Below are positions 47,229 to 61,940 of a stretch of 64,000 nucleotides of DNA, piece after piece (the first letter of the stretch is position 1; every line of letters starts with the position of its first letter). The position numbers were made by a program, and so were the translations under genes. The stretch is from Lamellibrachia columna. Its lineage: Eukaryota; Annelida; Polychaeta; Sabellida; Siboglinidae. Under the pieces are notes generated by a model. That model made no database searches. It was not told the DNA's origin and saw only the letters and a list, made by a program, of their open reading frames with translations. Location: NCBI GenBank assembly GCA_963662155.1, contig OY759273.1:26232456-26296455 (forward strand), given 5' to 3'.

Positions 47229-47379
47229 TGCATGCAGTTCCTGTAAATAATGCTCGGATTGTGACGACGCGAACACGAGTTGCGACAAATGTTTGTTGTG
47301 CAACATGCACTGATCCAATCGCATGACCAAGTGACTCGCAACAAACAAGTTCAGCAATGTACACAGCGCTCCACAAGAG

Positions 47380-49335
47380 ATACAGGGGACTTGTCTACAG
47401 GCAGTCAGACTGGAAGGAATGGAGAGAGGGAACAAGTCTGCAGGCAGTCAGACTGGAATGGAGGGAGGGGACATATCTTCAGGCAGTCATACTGCAAGGG
47501 AGGGAGAGATACAGGATATGTCCCTCTCTCCCTTCCTACCATTCGGACTGCCTGTAGAAAAATACCCTGTATCCCATCCTTCTAGACTGATTGCCTGTAG
47601 ACACGTCCCCTCCGTCCCTTCCAGTCTGACTGCTTGTAGACAAATCCCCTCCCTCCCATCCTTCTAATCTGAGTGCTTGTAGACAAATCCCCTCCCTCCC
47701 ATCCTTCTATTCTAACTGCTTGTAGACAAATCCCCTCCCTCCCTTCCTTATAGCCTGACTGTCTGTAGACAAGTACCCTCTCTCCCATCCTTCCAGACAG
47801 ACTGCCTGTAGACACGTCCACTCTCTCCCATCCTTCCAGACTGACTGCCTGTAGGCACGTCCACTCTCTCCCATCCTTCCGGACTGACTGCCTGTAGGCA
47901 CGTCCACTCTCTCCCATCCTTCCAGACTGACTGCCTGTAGACACGTCCACTCTCTCCCATCCTTCCAGACAGACTTCCTGTAGACACGTCCACTCTCTCC
48001 CATCCTTCCAGACTGACTGCCTGTAGACACGTCCACTCTCTCCCATCCTTCCAGACTGACTGCCTGTAGGCATATCCACTCTCACCCATCCTTCCAGACT
48101 GACGGCCTGTAGACACGTCCACTCTCTCCCATCCTTCCAGACTGACGGCCTCTAGGCACGTCCACTCTCTCCCATCCTTCCAGACTGACTGCCTGTAGAC
48201 ACGTCCATTCTCTCCCATCCTTCCAGACTGACTGCTTGTAGACACGTCCACTCTCTCCCATCCTTCCAGACTGACTGCCTGTAGACACGTCCACTCTCTC
48301 CCATCCTTCCAGACTGACTGCCTGTAGGCACGTCCACTCTCTCCCATCCTTCCGGACTGACTGCCTGTAGGCACGTCCACTCTCTCCCATCCTTCCAGAC
48401 TGACTGCCTGTAGACACGTCCACTCTCTCCCATCCTTCCAGACAGACTGCCTGTAGACACGTCCACTCTCTCCCATCCTTCCAGACTGACTGCCTGTAGA
48501 CACGTCCACTCTCTCCCATCCTTCCAGACTGACTGCCTGTAGACACGTCCACTCTCTCCCATCCTTCCAGACTGACTGCCTGTAGGCACGTCCACTCTCT
48601 CCCATCCTTCAAGACTGACTGCCTGTAGACACGTCCATTCTCTCCCATCCTTCCAGACTGACTGCCTGTAGACACGTCCACTCTCTCCCATCCTTCCAGA
48701 CTGACTGCCTGTAGACACGTCCACTCTCTCCCATCCTTCCAGACTGACTGCCTGTAGACACGTCCACTCTCTCCCATCCTTCCAGACAGACTGCCTGTAG
48801 GCACGTCCACTCTCTCTCCCATCCTTCCAGACTGACTGCCTGTAGGCACGTCCACTCTCTCCCATCCTTCCAGACTGACTGCCTGTAGGCACGTCCACTC
48901 TCTCCCATCCTTCCAGACTGACTGCCTGTAGACACGTCCACTCTCTCCCATCCTTCCAGACTGACTGCCTGTAGGCACGTCCACTCTCTCCCATCCTTCC
49001 AGACTGACTGCCTGTAGGCACGTCCACTCTCTCCCATCCTTCCAGACTGACTGCCTGTAGACACGTCCACTCTCTCCCATCCTTCCAGACTGACTGCCTG
49101 TAGGCACGTCCACTCTCTCCCATCCTTCCAGACTGACTGCCTGTAGGCACGTCCACTCTCCCCCATCCTTCCAGACTGACTGCCTGTAGACACGTCCACT
49201 CTCTCCCATCCTTCCAGACTGACTGCCTGTAGGCACGTTCCCTGTCTCCCATCCTTCCAGTCTAACTGCCTGTAGACAAGTTCCCTCTCTCCCATCCTTC
49301 CAGTCTGACTGTCTGTAGACAAGTACATCTTTTCC
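47380..49335 (-). repeat. 43-bp minisatellite, about 45 copies, with an orientation switch
   Basis: The plus-strand unit is GACTGACTGCCTGTAGACAC followed by GTCCACTCTCTCCCATCCTTCCA in two pieces. 43 bp gives a 43-residue period and continuous open frames on the minus strand (T-G-S-Q-S-G-R-M-G-E, Y-R-Q-S-V-W-K-D-G), which explains the long 285-384 codon frames. Central copies (47.79-49.22 kb) are nearly identical while both edges are diverged. The first three units (about 47385-47515) run in the opposite orientation. Confidence 0.96.
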
Positions 49336-49419
49336 TTCCTTCTAGTCTGAATCCCTAAAGACAAGTCCCATATGTCCCTTCCAACTGGACTACGTGTAAG
49401 CGCACATTCCTCGTCTCCC

Positions 49420-49600
49420 TCTCTGCAAATATACCCGGAGACTGGGGTCTTTGCTAGCCCGCTTCCGTCGTTTCCCTGGATGCTTGCAGATGTACCCGGA
49501 GACTGGGACTTTTCCTTGCCCACATCCCTCGCCTTCCTGGCTGCAGATATTCTCGCAGATTGGGATATTTCCTGGGCGCCGGCAAGTGACGTATTTAGGG
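49420..49600. repeat. Short tandem of about 60 bp
   Basis: Two to three copies containing ACCCGGAGACTGGG and CTGCAGAT. Confidence 0.75.
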
Positions 49601-49609
49601 AGGGGTGAT

Positions 49610-50130
49610 TGGGTCATAGCCCTCCTTTTGGCTTATTTTTTATTTTTTAATAACCTGTTGCGCCACTACGTGGTAGGATGGTAAACTAGTGGGTGACGCT
49701 TGCCCCCCCCCCCGGCGAGATCTTAGATACCCCATTGGCGGCGGCTGCGTAACCAGGGCCGTGTCGGCTCCACAGACCGGCAGAGGGCGACGTAGTTCTT
49801 TAGTAGAATTGTTGGTCACACTTCACCACACCAAGACGGACCGCCCCCCCCCCAGTCGCGTTTGAAGAGGTCATTACCTCGACGACTCGTGTCTAGATTT
49901 GATCAGGTGTCATATTACAAGTTGTCGCTGGAGTTCTCTGATGCTTCTCGCTACAAGGATGGCGACTGGTTGAGTAGAAACTGATCACACTCTTGCAAAT
50001 TGTGTGGAATATAAATAAGTTAAATTGATAATAAAACAATAGTGGGGACAAAATGGACCACTAAGGAAGCTAAACGTGTAATGAGAAGTAGTTTTCCAGG
50101 GAGAGGCTACAGGTGTGTTTTCTTTGGATA
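49610..50130. other. Non-coding interval between arrays
   Basis: Contains C-runs at 49694-49705 and 49842-49852. No exon seen. Confidence 0.35.
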
Positions 50131-50136
50131 AAGGTC

Positions 50137-50213
50137 GGGTGTTGATGAAACACTAACATGAAACACTAACATGAAACACTAACATGAAACACTAACATGA
50201 AACACTAACATGA
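50137..50213. repeat. 13-bp minisatellite
   Basis: About six copies of ATGAAACACTAAC. Confidence 0.95.
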
Positions 50214-50365
50214 CGGTTAAGAAGTTGGACTAAATCATGGCGAGGGAGATAACTAATCATAAAGTAATAACAACGCTGTCAACTATACACAAGAAACCAC
50301 TACAACGTGGAACATATATGTAGTGGTCAGGTCGAATGTACGATCTAATGTCTGAAAAGCAAGAC

Positions 50366-50470
50366 ATACCATACCATACCATACCATACCATACCATACC
50401 GTACCGTACCGTACCGTACCGTACCGTACCGTACCGTACCGTACCATACCGTACCATACCATACCATACA
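50366..50470. repeat. Pentamer array (TACCA)n/(TACCG)n
   Basis: About 20 units. A TACCA block switches to a TACCG block and back to TACCA, so the variants form contiguous domains. Confidence 0.95.
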
Positions 50471-50505
50471 AGACATAAATTATAACTAAAACATCGTATA
50501 TGCAT

Positions 50506-51597
50506 GCTCGGAACATGAACACTTTCTTTATGGTGCGAGATTAAGGACTGGGTTGTAGGCAGCAACAAGTGTGAGACAGGGGGTGCGGGGTGAACGGAGA
50601 CAGGACAGCTCGGAACATGAACACTTTCTTTATGGTGCGAGATTAAGGACTGGGTTGTAAGCAGCAACAAGGGTGAGACAGGGGGTGCGGGGTGAACGGA
50701 GACAGGACAGCTCGGAACATGAACACTTTCTTTATGGTGCGAGATTAAGGACTGGGTTGTAGGCAGCAACAAGGGTGAGACAGGGGGTGCGGGGTGAACG
50801 GAGACAGGACAGCTCGGAACATGAACACTTTCTTCACAGTGCGAGACTAAGGACTGGGTTGTAGAGAGTAACAAGGGTGGGACAGAGGGTGCGGGGTGAA
50901 CGGAGACAGGACACCTCGGAACATGAACACTTTCTTCACAGTGCGAGACTAAGGACTGGGTTGTAGAGAGTAACAAGGGTGAGACAGAGGGTGCGGGGTG
51001 AACGGAGACAGGACACCTCGGAACATGAACACTTTCTTCACGGTGCGAGACTAAGGACTGGGTTGTAGAGAGTAACAAGGGTGAGACAGAGGGTGCGGGG
51101 TGAACGGAGACAGGACACCTCGGAACATGAACACTTTCTTCACAGTGCGAGACTAAGGACTGGGTTGTAGAGAGTAACAAGGGTGAGACAGAGGGTGCGG
51201 GGTGAACGGAGACAGGACACCTCGGAACATGAACACTTTCTTCACGGTGCGAGACTAAGGACTGGGTTGTAGAGAGTAACAAGGGTGAGACAGAGGGTGC
51301 GGGGTGAACGGAGACAGGACACCTCGGAACATGAACACTTTCTTCACGGTGCGAGACTAAGGACTGGGTTGTAGAGAGTAACAAGGGTGAGACAGAGGGT
51401 GCGGGGTGAACGGAGACAGGACAGCTCGGAACATGAACACTTTCTCCACGGTGCGAGACTAAGGACTGGGTTGTAGAGAGTAACAAGGGTGAGACAGAGG
51501 GTGCGGGGTGAACGGAGACAGGACAGCTCGGAACATGAACACTTTCTTCACGGTGCGAGACTAAGGACTGGGTTGTAGGCAGCAACAAGGGTGAGAT
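50506..51597 (-). repeat. 102-bp minisatellite, left block, about 10.7 copies
   Basis: The unit starts GCTCGGAACATGAACACTTT and is exactly 102 bp (34 codons), so the minus strand reads through every unit in one frame (T-T-Q-S-L-V-S-H, H-V-P-S-C-P-V-S-V-H-P-A-P). Units fall into sub-types (GGCAGCAACAAGG versus AGAGAGTAACAAGG) arranged in runs. Confidence 0.96.
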
Positions 51598-53602
51598 AGA
51601 CCGCTCCTCCGACTCGAAAACTGAGGATGTTCAACGGTCGAACTAATGAACTTCACTACTGGATCGGGGAAGCGGAGCATCCTACCATCCGTCTCTTCGG
51701 CCGATATACTGTAATTTTTGTTCGCCCACCTGGAGGGACCGGCCCGGGAAGAAGTAAGGTACGCCCCAAGTGATGAGACGGACTGTACCGATAAGATATT
51801 TACGTTACTGGTGTCTGCTTTTGGGGAAAACCGCAGTAATGCACAGCTGAAGAGAGAATTATACGATCGGGTGCAGGGTAATAGAGAAAGTGTTAGAGAG
51901 TTCTCCAGAGCGCTCCTGGAAATTTCTGAAGAATTGACTGATCAGGTTGAAAGTAAGGATAATATGTTGATAGAAGTATTCTGTGAAAACATGTTAGAAC
52001 CTCAGATAAAGCGGTAAATAAAGAGACTAGTTCGGACTGACCCCACAATTTCGTTTGGCGCATTGCGCCCCGAAGCGATTCAACTAGAGGAGGACCGTTT
52101 GAGTGGGCCAAACAGGTGTGTGCGTGTGAGAGAAGTTCACGAATCCCGCCACGCCTCCGATGACCCGAGTCCACTGGAACGAATTGCGGCCCAGTTGGAA
52201 CTACTCGCGACCACTCAGTCGGAAATCGTGTCTTTGTTGCGAGCACAACAAAAGACGGCTGGGGGGTGGCTGCGAGACCTAGCAGACCGGAACCCCGCAG
52301 CAGCGGCTCACTTCATTATGAGTACTGCAGGCGAAGGGGTCACACCCAGAATACATGTTGGAAGCGGGCAAGCGATATACGCCGTACCGATGAACAGTCA
52401 GGTGTTCATGCGTACGGGGATCAGTCAGATACCCGTGCAATGCGGGGTGATCCAGTAGCGCGATCTATGTCGGGTCCTAATGTGCCAGTACCACCCCGGG
52501 GTCAACAGGGAAACTAATTCACCCCGTTGCCGAGCGTCAGGCAGGCGGGCGTAGTAGCATTGACTGTGTGTAAGGGGACGCTATAGTGGGTAAGACCCCT
52601 ATCATTTCATGTGAGATAGCAGGCGAAAAAACCAAAATGGCTTTAGATATGGGTTCCGAAGTAACTATTTTACAGGAATGGTGGTTCAACGAATACTTAA
52701 TGGCTTCTGTCGACTGTTTAGAAATGCGTCGTCATGGTTACGGCTGGAAGCAGCCAACTCTCAGGTGTTCCCATACATTGGGTACTTTACAGCCGATAAA
52801 AATGTGTTGGGCATTATCGTTAAGAACAAAGGGATTCTAGTGCAGAAAGATCCACCAGGGCTAAATCACCACAGGCAAACCTCGGGGATACTGGGTATGA
52901 ATGTTTTGGGTGCAATCTCAGAAATTAGGGAACTACTTCGCACCATAGAGACTCATGATCGTAAACCAAAACGGGAAATAGAGGGAAGAGTAGTGAAAAT
53001 TGCAGGGGACACAAGTGTAAATATACTGGCATGGTCATCGTGTAATGTCATAGTGTCAGGGCCACGTTGCAGCGGTAACGGAATGGTAGAACCATTGGAT
53101 GAACCCCTAAAGGGAAGTTTACTCCTCCAAGCAGGACTAGTAGGTTCAATTAATGGTTGTTTTGTGGTGACCATCGTCAACCCAACTCCCAACGAGGTGT
53201 GGTTGCGTTTCCGTTCCCCGGTAGGGAGGATTTATACAGTTGATGTAATCGACAGGGATCCAGAGCACACAGTATCTTTCCAGGAATTGGATGACGGGTT
53301 GAGAGTAAGCTTGGAATCCAGACAGGTGACAGCTAATACGCGATGGGTAAGCATAAAACAAAGTCGTGACATACCTGAGTTACCCAGTGATCAGAGTTGG
53401 ATGCGAGATGTGAGTATTGGTGATATTCCGCCTACTGAAAGAGATCGCCTGACTGAATTTTTGCACTCAAATCAACAGGTATTTGCTCAAAATGAAAGTG
53501 ATGTTGGGTTAACCCACACTGTCAAACACCGAATATGCACAACAGAAGACAGCCCTGTCAGAGCGGCCTACCGTCGCATCCCACCGCCTCAGTTACATAA
53601 GG
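51598..53602 (+). pseudogene. Ty3/gypsy retrotransposon fragment: gag, protease, start of pol
   Basis: Gag capsid similarity starts at about 51630 (E-L-H-Y-W-I-G-E-A-E) and is open from 51718 to a stop at 52015. A later gag segment follows in another frame. The zinc knuckle near 52318-52365 (Y-x2-C-x4-H-x4-C) has lost its first Cys. The protease active site at about 52646 is D-M-G-S instead of D-T-G/S-G. The linker before the RT is open to 53600, ending V-K-H-R-I-C...R-A-A-Y-R-R-I-P-P, where the RT should begin. There the sequence passes straight into the 102-bp array. No LTR, RT core, RNase H or integrase is present. The copy is dead. Confidence 0.85.
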
Positions 53603-54425
53603 CCTGGGTTGTAGAGAGTAACAAGGGTGAGATAAAGGGTGCGGGGTGAGCGGAGACAGGACAGCTCGGAACATGAACACTTTCTTCACGGTGCGAGACT
53701 AAGGACTGGGTTGTAGGCAGCAACAAGGGTGAGACAGAGGGTGCGGGGTGAACGGAGACAGGACAGCTCGGAACATGAACACTTTCTCCACGGTGCGAGA
53801 CTAAGGACTGGGTTGTAGGCAGCAACAAGGGTGAGATAAAGGGTGCGGGGTGAGCGGAGACAGGACAGCTCAGAACATGAATACTTTCTTCACGGTGCGA
53901 GACTAAGGACTGGGTTGTAGGCAGCAACAAGGGTGAGACAGAGGGTGCGGGGTGAACGGAGACAGGACAGCTCGGAACATGAACACTTTCTCCACGGTGC
54001 GAGACTAAGGACTGGGTTGTAGAGAGTAACAAGAGTGAGACAGAGGGTGCGGGGTGAGCGGAGACAGGACAGCTCGGAACATGAACACTTTCTCCACGGT
54101 GCGAGACTAAGGACTGGGTTGTAGAGAGTAACAAGAGTGAGACAGAGGGTGCGGGGTGAGCGGAGACAGGACAGCTCGGAACATGAACACTTTCTTCACG
54201 GTGCGAGACTAAGGACTGGGTTGTAGAGAGTAACAAGAGTGAGACAGAGGGTGCGGGGTGAGCGGAGACAGGACAGCTCGGAACATGAACACTTTCTTCA
54301 CGGTGCGAGACTAAGGACTGGGTTGTAGAGAGTAACAAGAGTGAGACAGAGGGTGCGGGGTGAGCGGAGACAGGACAGCTCGGAACATGAACACTTTCTT
54401 CACGGTGCGAGACTAAGAACTGAGT
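53603..54425 (-). repeat. 102-bp minisatellite, right block, about 8 copies
   Basis: Same unit as 50.5-51.6 kb, resuming in mid-unit at CTGGGTTGTAGAGAGTAACA. It ends where homology to the 3' flank of sulfotransferase A begins. The minus frame is again open throughout. Confidence 0.96.
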
Positions 54426-54429
54426 TTCA

Positions 54430-54688
54430 GACAAACACTTCCTAAATATATAGAAGAAGGTATAATGTTCTGCTGTAAGTGATATTATTGCTATCAGAAG
54501 CATTCATTGGAAATACATATTTCATTGAAAAGAATGCTTTTCTTATTTTTTTGCAAAATAAATCTTCTTAAATGTTTAGCCAAGTCGCAATGATACTATG
54601 CTTCACCAGTGGTAGGTAAGTTTTAAATTGAATAGACACAATCCATATGTGCTAACCTCTAGCAGTTCAAACATGTAAAACCTAATGC
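54430..54688 (-). other. 3' flank of sulfotransferase copy B
   Basis: Inverted match to 38,330-38,600: ATATTTCATTGAAAAGAATG and AGCCAAGTCGCAATGATA correspond to the flank of copy A. It marks one edge of the inverted duplication. Confidence 0.7.
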
Positions 54689-57576
<2,888 letters not shown>

Positions 57577-57780
57577 CTGCAACGAAACGCGACAAATAAG
57601 TATGACTGCTTGGATTACTGACAAAGGTTTTACGATTGTCAAGAAAACGCGGAAGAGGCCCATTTGGATCCTTGCGGAAGTTTTGCTCTATCGTACTCTC
57701 TTGTTTATACTTCAGTACGTAGCAAAGTTAGCGGTTTGAACCCAATAACGTGTTCAACAGCACAACGTGTGTTCGTTTGT

Positions 57781-57814
57781 TTGTGTGCGTGCGTGCGTGC
57801 GTGCGAGCGTGCGA

Positions 57815-57845
<31 letters not shown>

Positions 57846-57850
57846 TGTGT
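57781..57850. repeat. (GTGC)n microsatellite
   Basis: GTGC with GAGC variants. It lies at the outer edge of the copy B homology block. Confidence 0.95.
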
Positions 57851-57932
57851 TGTTTATTTATTTTGACTGGTGAGTATAATTATTTAACAAGACTCAGAAC
57901 ATTCTAATTCGTTTTTCGCTGTTCTCCTTTAG

Positions 57933-60655
57933 GCTCAGCATGGAGGAGCTGACAAATAGGGAAAAAGTCTTGATTCTTCTGGGTATGATCTGCTGATCGA
58001 TCAACGCCACGCAGCAGACATTGAACACGAAGTACAGCAACGCCGATAAGAAGAAGTCACGCATCAGGTACGTCTACCATATATCTCATTTATATAAATT
58101 ATTATACATGTGTAGTTATAAAATGTTCGTAGCACACAGAGTTGGCAATGTTTTGAATGAGATATTAATTCATACAGGTGCTTCTATTTTGAGCATCGCC
58201 ACATTTGTCGTGACACGTTCCTCTACTTGGCCGACAGCAAGGAAAAGCTGACCAACCTGAAAAAGGCATTATGAGCAGAACGGCCTCGTCTCAAGACGTA
58301 AAAAGTCAGGTAAATATATATGTTTAATACCTATTTTTTACAGATCAATATAATTATGTATATACCCCAGGTATATATATATTATCGTAATTACTTGTTT
58401 TGTGTTGAGCAAGTAATTTAGATACATGTAATGCTGTGTTTGCAGGTGGTAAAACAAAGACAGCGTTGACACCGGAGGACGTGAAGCATGTCACTGAGTT
58501 TCTGCTCAACTTTGCTGACCAGCACGGCCTTGCACCCCCCGGCCGAGTGCTTGGGTTTGCAAGGGATAACCTGCGTGTCCTACCAAGCCACTTCACCCGA
58601 AAGGCGATAAGGCAGCTGTACGACACCGCAGACTGCCCGCTTGTGATTCGAAAGGTGAAGCTGAGGGCCTTCTATCAGGTGTGGAAGCAACTTCTCCCCT
58701 AGCCTGTTGTGGCGAAGCCGAAGAGTGACCTTTGCTGAGTGTGTCAGCAGAACAGCACCATGGTTATGAGGTAAGCACTCTTTATCATTATGTATCCTCT
58801 ATGAACTACCAGTATCAGAGTTTTATCTAGCAGCAATACTTTTGTTTCAATACAATATTATACATGCATACATAAAGTGCATACTATTTTTAATAATATT
58901 ATGTATGCATTTAGCACATCAATGTTATGTGCTTGGGCCTAAGGAGGCTTGCAACTATATTGTTTCTGGTATTGATCAAACATAATTGTAAAAGGTATAG
59001 GTATATCGTTCTGCAGTGTTTACTCAGTCTTTAGGAGTGGTCATGTTGCTTTACAGACACATTCATTCGAAATTCTGGACTTCTCTGAGAAGCAACCTTT
59101 GATTGATGTAGGAGACATTCAATAAAACAACTGTTGCCTATTTTATGCCTTAGATCACCGAACACTGCCGAGGAGCAGAAGTCTGCAGCCCTTCAGCGAC
59201 AAGAGGAGCACCTGCGACTGGCCACCTTTGCCCGGGCCAAGTACAAAAGCCTTGCTGCAGCGGCGAAGTAGACGGCCGTAACATATGATCTTGTCCTCGG
59301 ACCACATCAGCCCAACTCTGCCGATATCTCTTTTCACTACAGCTTTGATTTTGCCGAACAGGTTATTATTAAATCATGTTTAAATAACAAAGATAACAAT
59401 AATATTATGTGTTCCCCCATGGTCCATTGCTTATTCACTGCTTGAAATGTAAAATGTTGGTAATTACTGAACTTCTGAGCATTTTGGAAAATAATACAAT
59501 TATTCTGCTGTGGTTAGTAAAATGCTATTAGACATGTCTTACACGAGGAAATCATCTTTTTGCAGAGAGGAAATAATTACACTTGAAACATAATTGGTTG
59601 TGATTACCGTGAACATTCTAACATTTTGAGTAATCGAGTAAAAGTATGATTATGAACAAGTTGTCACCGATTACTGCTTCTTTGCATAAGTTATGTTTTG
59701 AATGCTTCTAGATGATGTACCCTGATGACCCGATGCAGTCCGGGCCCATCTACTTCCTCGTGCAGCGGCGCTGTGGCCTCTTTGGAGTCCACGCTGAGGG
59801 GATGTCCTCCCAGGTGAACTACCTCATCGATGAGGCTGCATCGACGGGGAAAGGGGCCAACAGCATCACCAGCTACCTCCACCACTACCTGGCGCACTAC
59901 AGCATGGGGGAGAAGGAGATGCATCTGCATGCGAACAACTGTGCAGGCCAGAACAAGAACTCGTTCATGATGTGGTACCTGGCGTGGTGAGTCTTGTCTG
60001 GCCTGTACATGACCATCAGCATCCACTTCATGCTGGCTGGCCACACGAAGTTCGCGCCGGACTGGTGTTTCGGCCTCATCAAGAGGAAGCTGCGCCGAAC
60101 GAGGGTGTCGTCCCTGGCAAACATCACAGATGTCGTGAACAGTTCCTCCACGGCCAACCAGGCACAGCTTGTTGGCGATGAGGCAGGAAATGTGTTCGTC
60201 CCGACGTTCGACTGGAGCACTTTCCTGTCTCTCGCCTTCAAGAAGACAAAGGGATCTAGGCCATGCAGCACTTCACCTTCCCTGCTGACAGGTCAGGTGT
60301 GTTGCTGATGAGGCAGGAGTGGGATGGACCCACCACAGAGATGGTCCTGCTGCAGGGGGAGCTGCCACAGGGGATGCCGCATTCCACACTGCCTGCTGGA
60401 CCGACCCGCGACAGACAGGCCTACCTGTATCGCCACATTAGGCCGTTTGTTGATGAGGAGAAGAGGGACATTGTGTGTCCAAGGCCAGCCACTCCTCAGC
60501 CCCACTCCCAATCCTCTCAGTCCCCATCCTCCTCCGACTCAGACACAGACTCTTCAGATGTGCCTTTGTCCACGCGGGCAAGGGGCAATGGTCGAGGGGC
60601 ACGGGGCAGGCCATGCCGAGCCCGCAGAGGCAGGTACAGAGGACGTGCCATGTAA
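57933..60655 (+). pseudogene. DUF7869-type (transposase-like) protein, five-exon pseudogene
   Basis: Exons with GT-AG borders: 57933-58067, 58178-58309, 58446-58770, 59154-59361 and 59712-60655. The product follows a family common in invertebrate genomes that I recall as DUF7869, thought to be a transposase derivative: H-I-C-R-D-T-F-L-Y-L, P-G-R-V-L-G, P-K-S-D-L-C-x-V-C-Q-Q-N, F-D-F-A-E-Q, C-G-L-F-G-V, T-G-K-G-A-N-S, M-H-L-H-A-N-N-C-A-G-Q-N-K-N, G-H-T-K-F-A-P-D-W-C-F-G, and a Ser/Arg-rich tail. It is broken by stops at 57994, 58700, 58736, 59269 and 59988 and by frameshifts near 58265 and 60255. The usual H-A-D-N-C appears as H-A-N-N-C. Retained introns exclude a processed copy. The family name is from memory. 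Confidence 0.8.
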
Positions 60656-60734
60656 ATAGACTTTGGAGAACTCCGATGGACCTGGCAGTGTGTCCTGTTA
60701 TGATTTGTAATGTTAAATTGTTTATATTTTAAAG

Positions 60735-61735
60735 ATAATACAACACTAAGATATTTTGAAAGTGATCATTCTGTTTACAATAACCCGTGCTCGCGATGAC
60801 CTCCGGGCATATGTAATCGTATAGTCAAATTAGTGGTACTCAGTAAGTATATGTTATTTCCTAATTATACTTCTACATCTTCTGTGTATACACTATATCT
60901 AAGTCTGTGCAAAATTACTTGAAGATTGGAGCATTATAAATGTGTGGTTGCTATGGTTATGTTGGAGAAGGCCAATTTTTCAGGTCGGTTTTTTAAAAGC
61001 TTATTTTCTCGGAAGTGATATTCCACAATTGTATGTCCATTTGACTCGAAAAGCCTGGTTTTGGTATGCCACATTATTTAGGAACAAATCATTTTCAAAC
61101 TTTTGTTTATCTTGATAAGGTGTTCTGTCGGTTGTGTAGAGAATAACAGAAGAGTAAACTGAAAACAGCAGTCTAAACCTTATTTGGCCAACATAATTAC
61201 TTCCAGAAATATCCTTCTTACAAATGAGAAAAATATGGTTTCGAGCAAACTGCCGTCAAAAATTTAAAAACGGTTTATTAGTTAAAGAGATAAATTTAGA
61301 AAGAGGCATACTTTATCCATGAGCAAAGGAGATTTTGAAGTATGTGATTGTTATAAAAGTGATATTCCAAAGCTATCATGCCATTTCACCTTGAATGCCT
61401 TCCCTTAATATGGTACATTCAAAATCACGATTAAATAACTGTTATAATAAATATAAATATAATATTTCATGGACTCCATAGGAAAATACATAACAATTGT
61501 TTTCATGGACATTTCATATTTTTTATTTGAAGTAGGCATTTATAAAAAAAAATTAATGTTTAAAAACATTTTGAAAATATTGTTAGTGTGTGTTTTACCA
61601 TCTTGCAGTAACACACCGTATTTGCATTCAAATACACTTTAAGCAAAAGTATTTAAGCATCTTCAAATTAACAATAATGAAAATATAATTAATTTACCAT
61701 AATGAATATGTCAAATCCTTTTCATAAAACAACGG
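60735..61735. other. AT-rich non-coding interval
   Basis: No exon or repeat recognised; long A/T runs. Confidence 0.4.
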
Positions 61736-61940
61736 CACCGAAACGACAAAAATTCGCCGGTTCCGAGTCGCGTCGGCGGCGACGCCACTTCAGTAGCAAT
61801 GCCACTTCAGTAGCAATGCCACTTCAGTAGCAATACCACTTCAGTAGCAATGCCACTTCAGTACCGATACTACTACTACCGACCAAAAATCGTCGCCGAC
61901 GCAACCAAATTGTCCCAATATCGCGACCAAAATAGTTTAG
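61725..61940. repeat. 17-bp minisatellite between GC-rich inverted motifs
   Basis: Five copies of GCCACTTCAGTAGCAAT (about 61788-61870) are flanked by GCGTCGGCGGCGAC on the left and GTCGCCGACGC on the right, which are inverted relative to each other. It may be a small MITE with an expanded core. Confidence 0.6.

Noticed and set aside
47582..49523. Minus-strand open frames of 285-384 codons
   Set aside because: All are translations of the 43-bp minisatellite. Because 43 is not a multiple of three, the frames cycle through the same 43-residue period and none has a start, domain or splice context.
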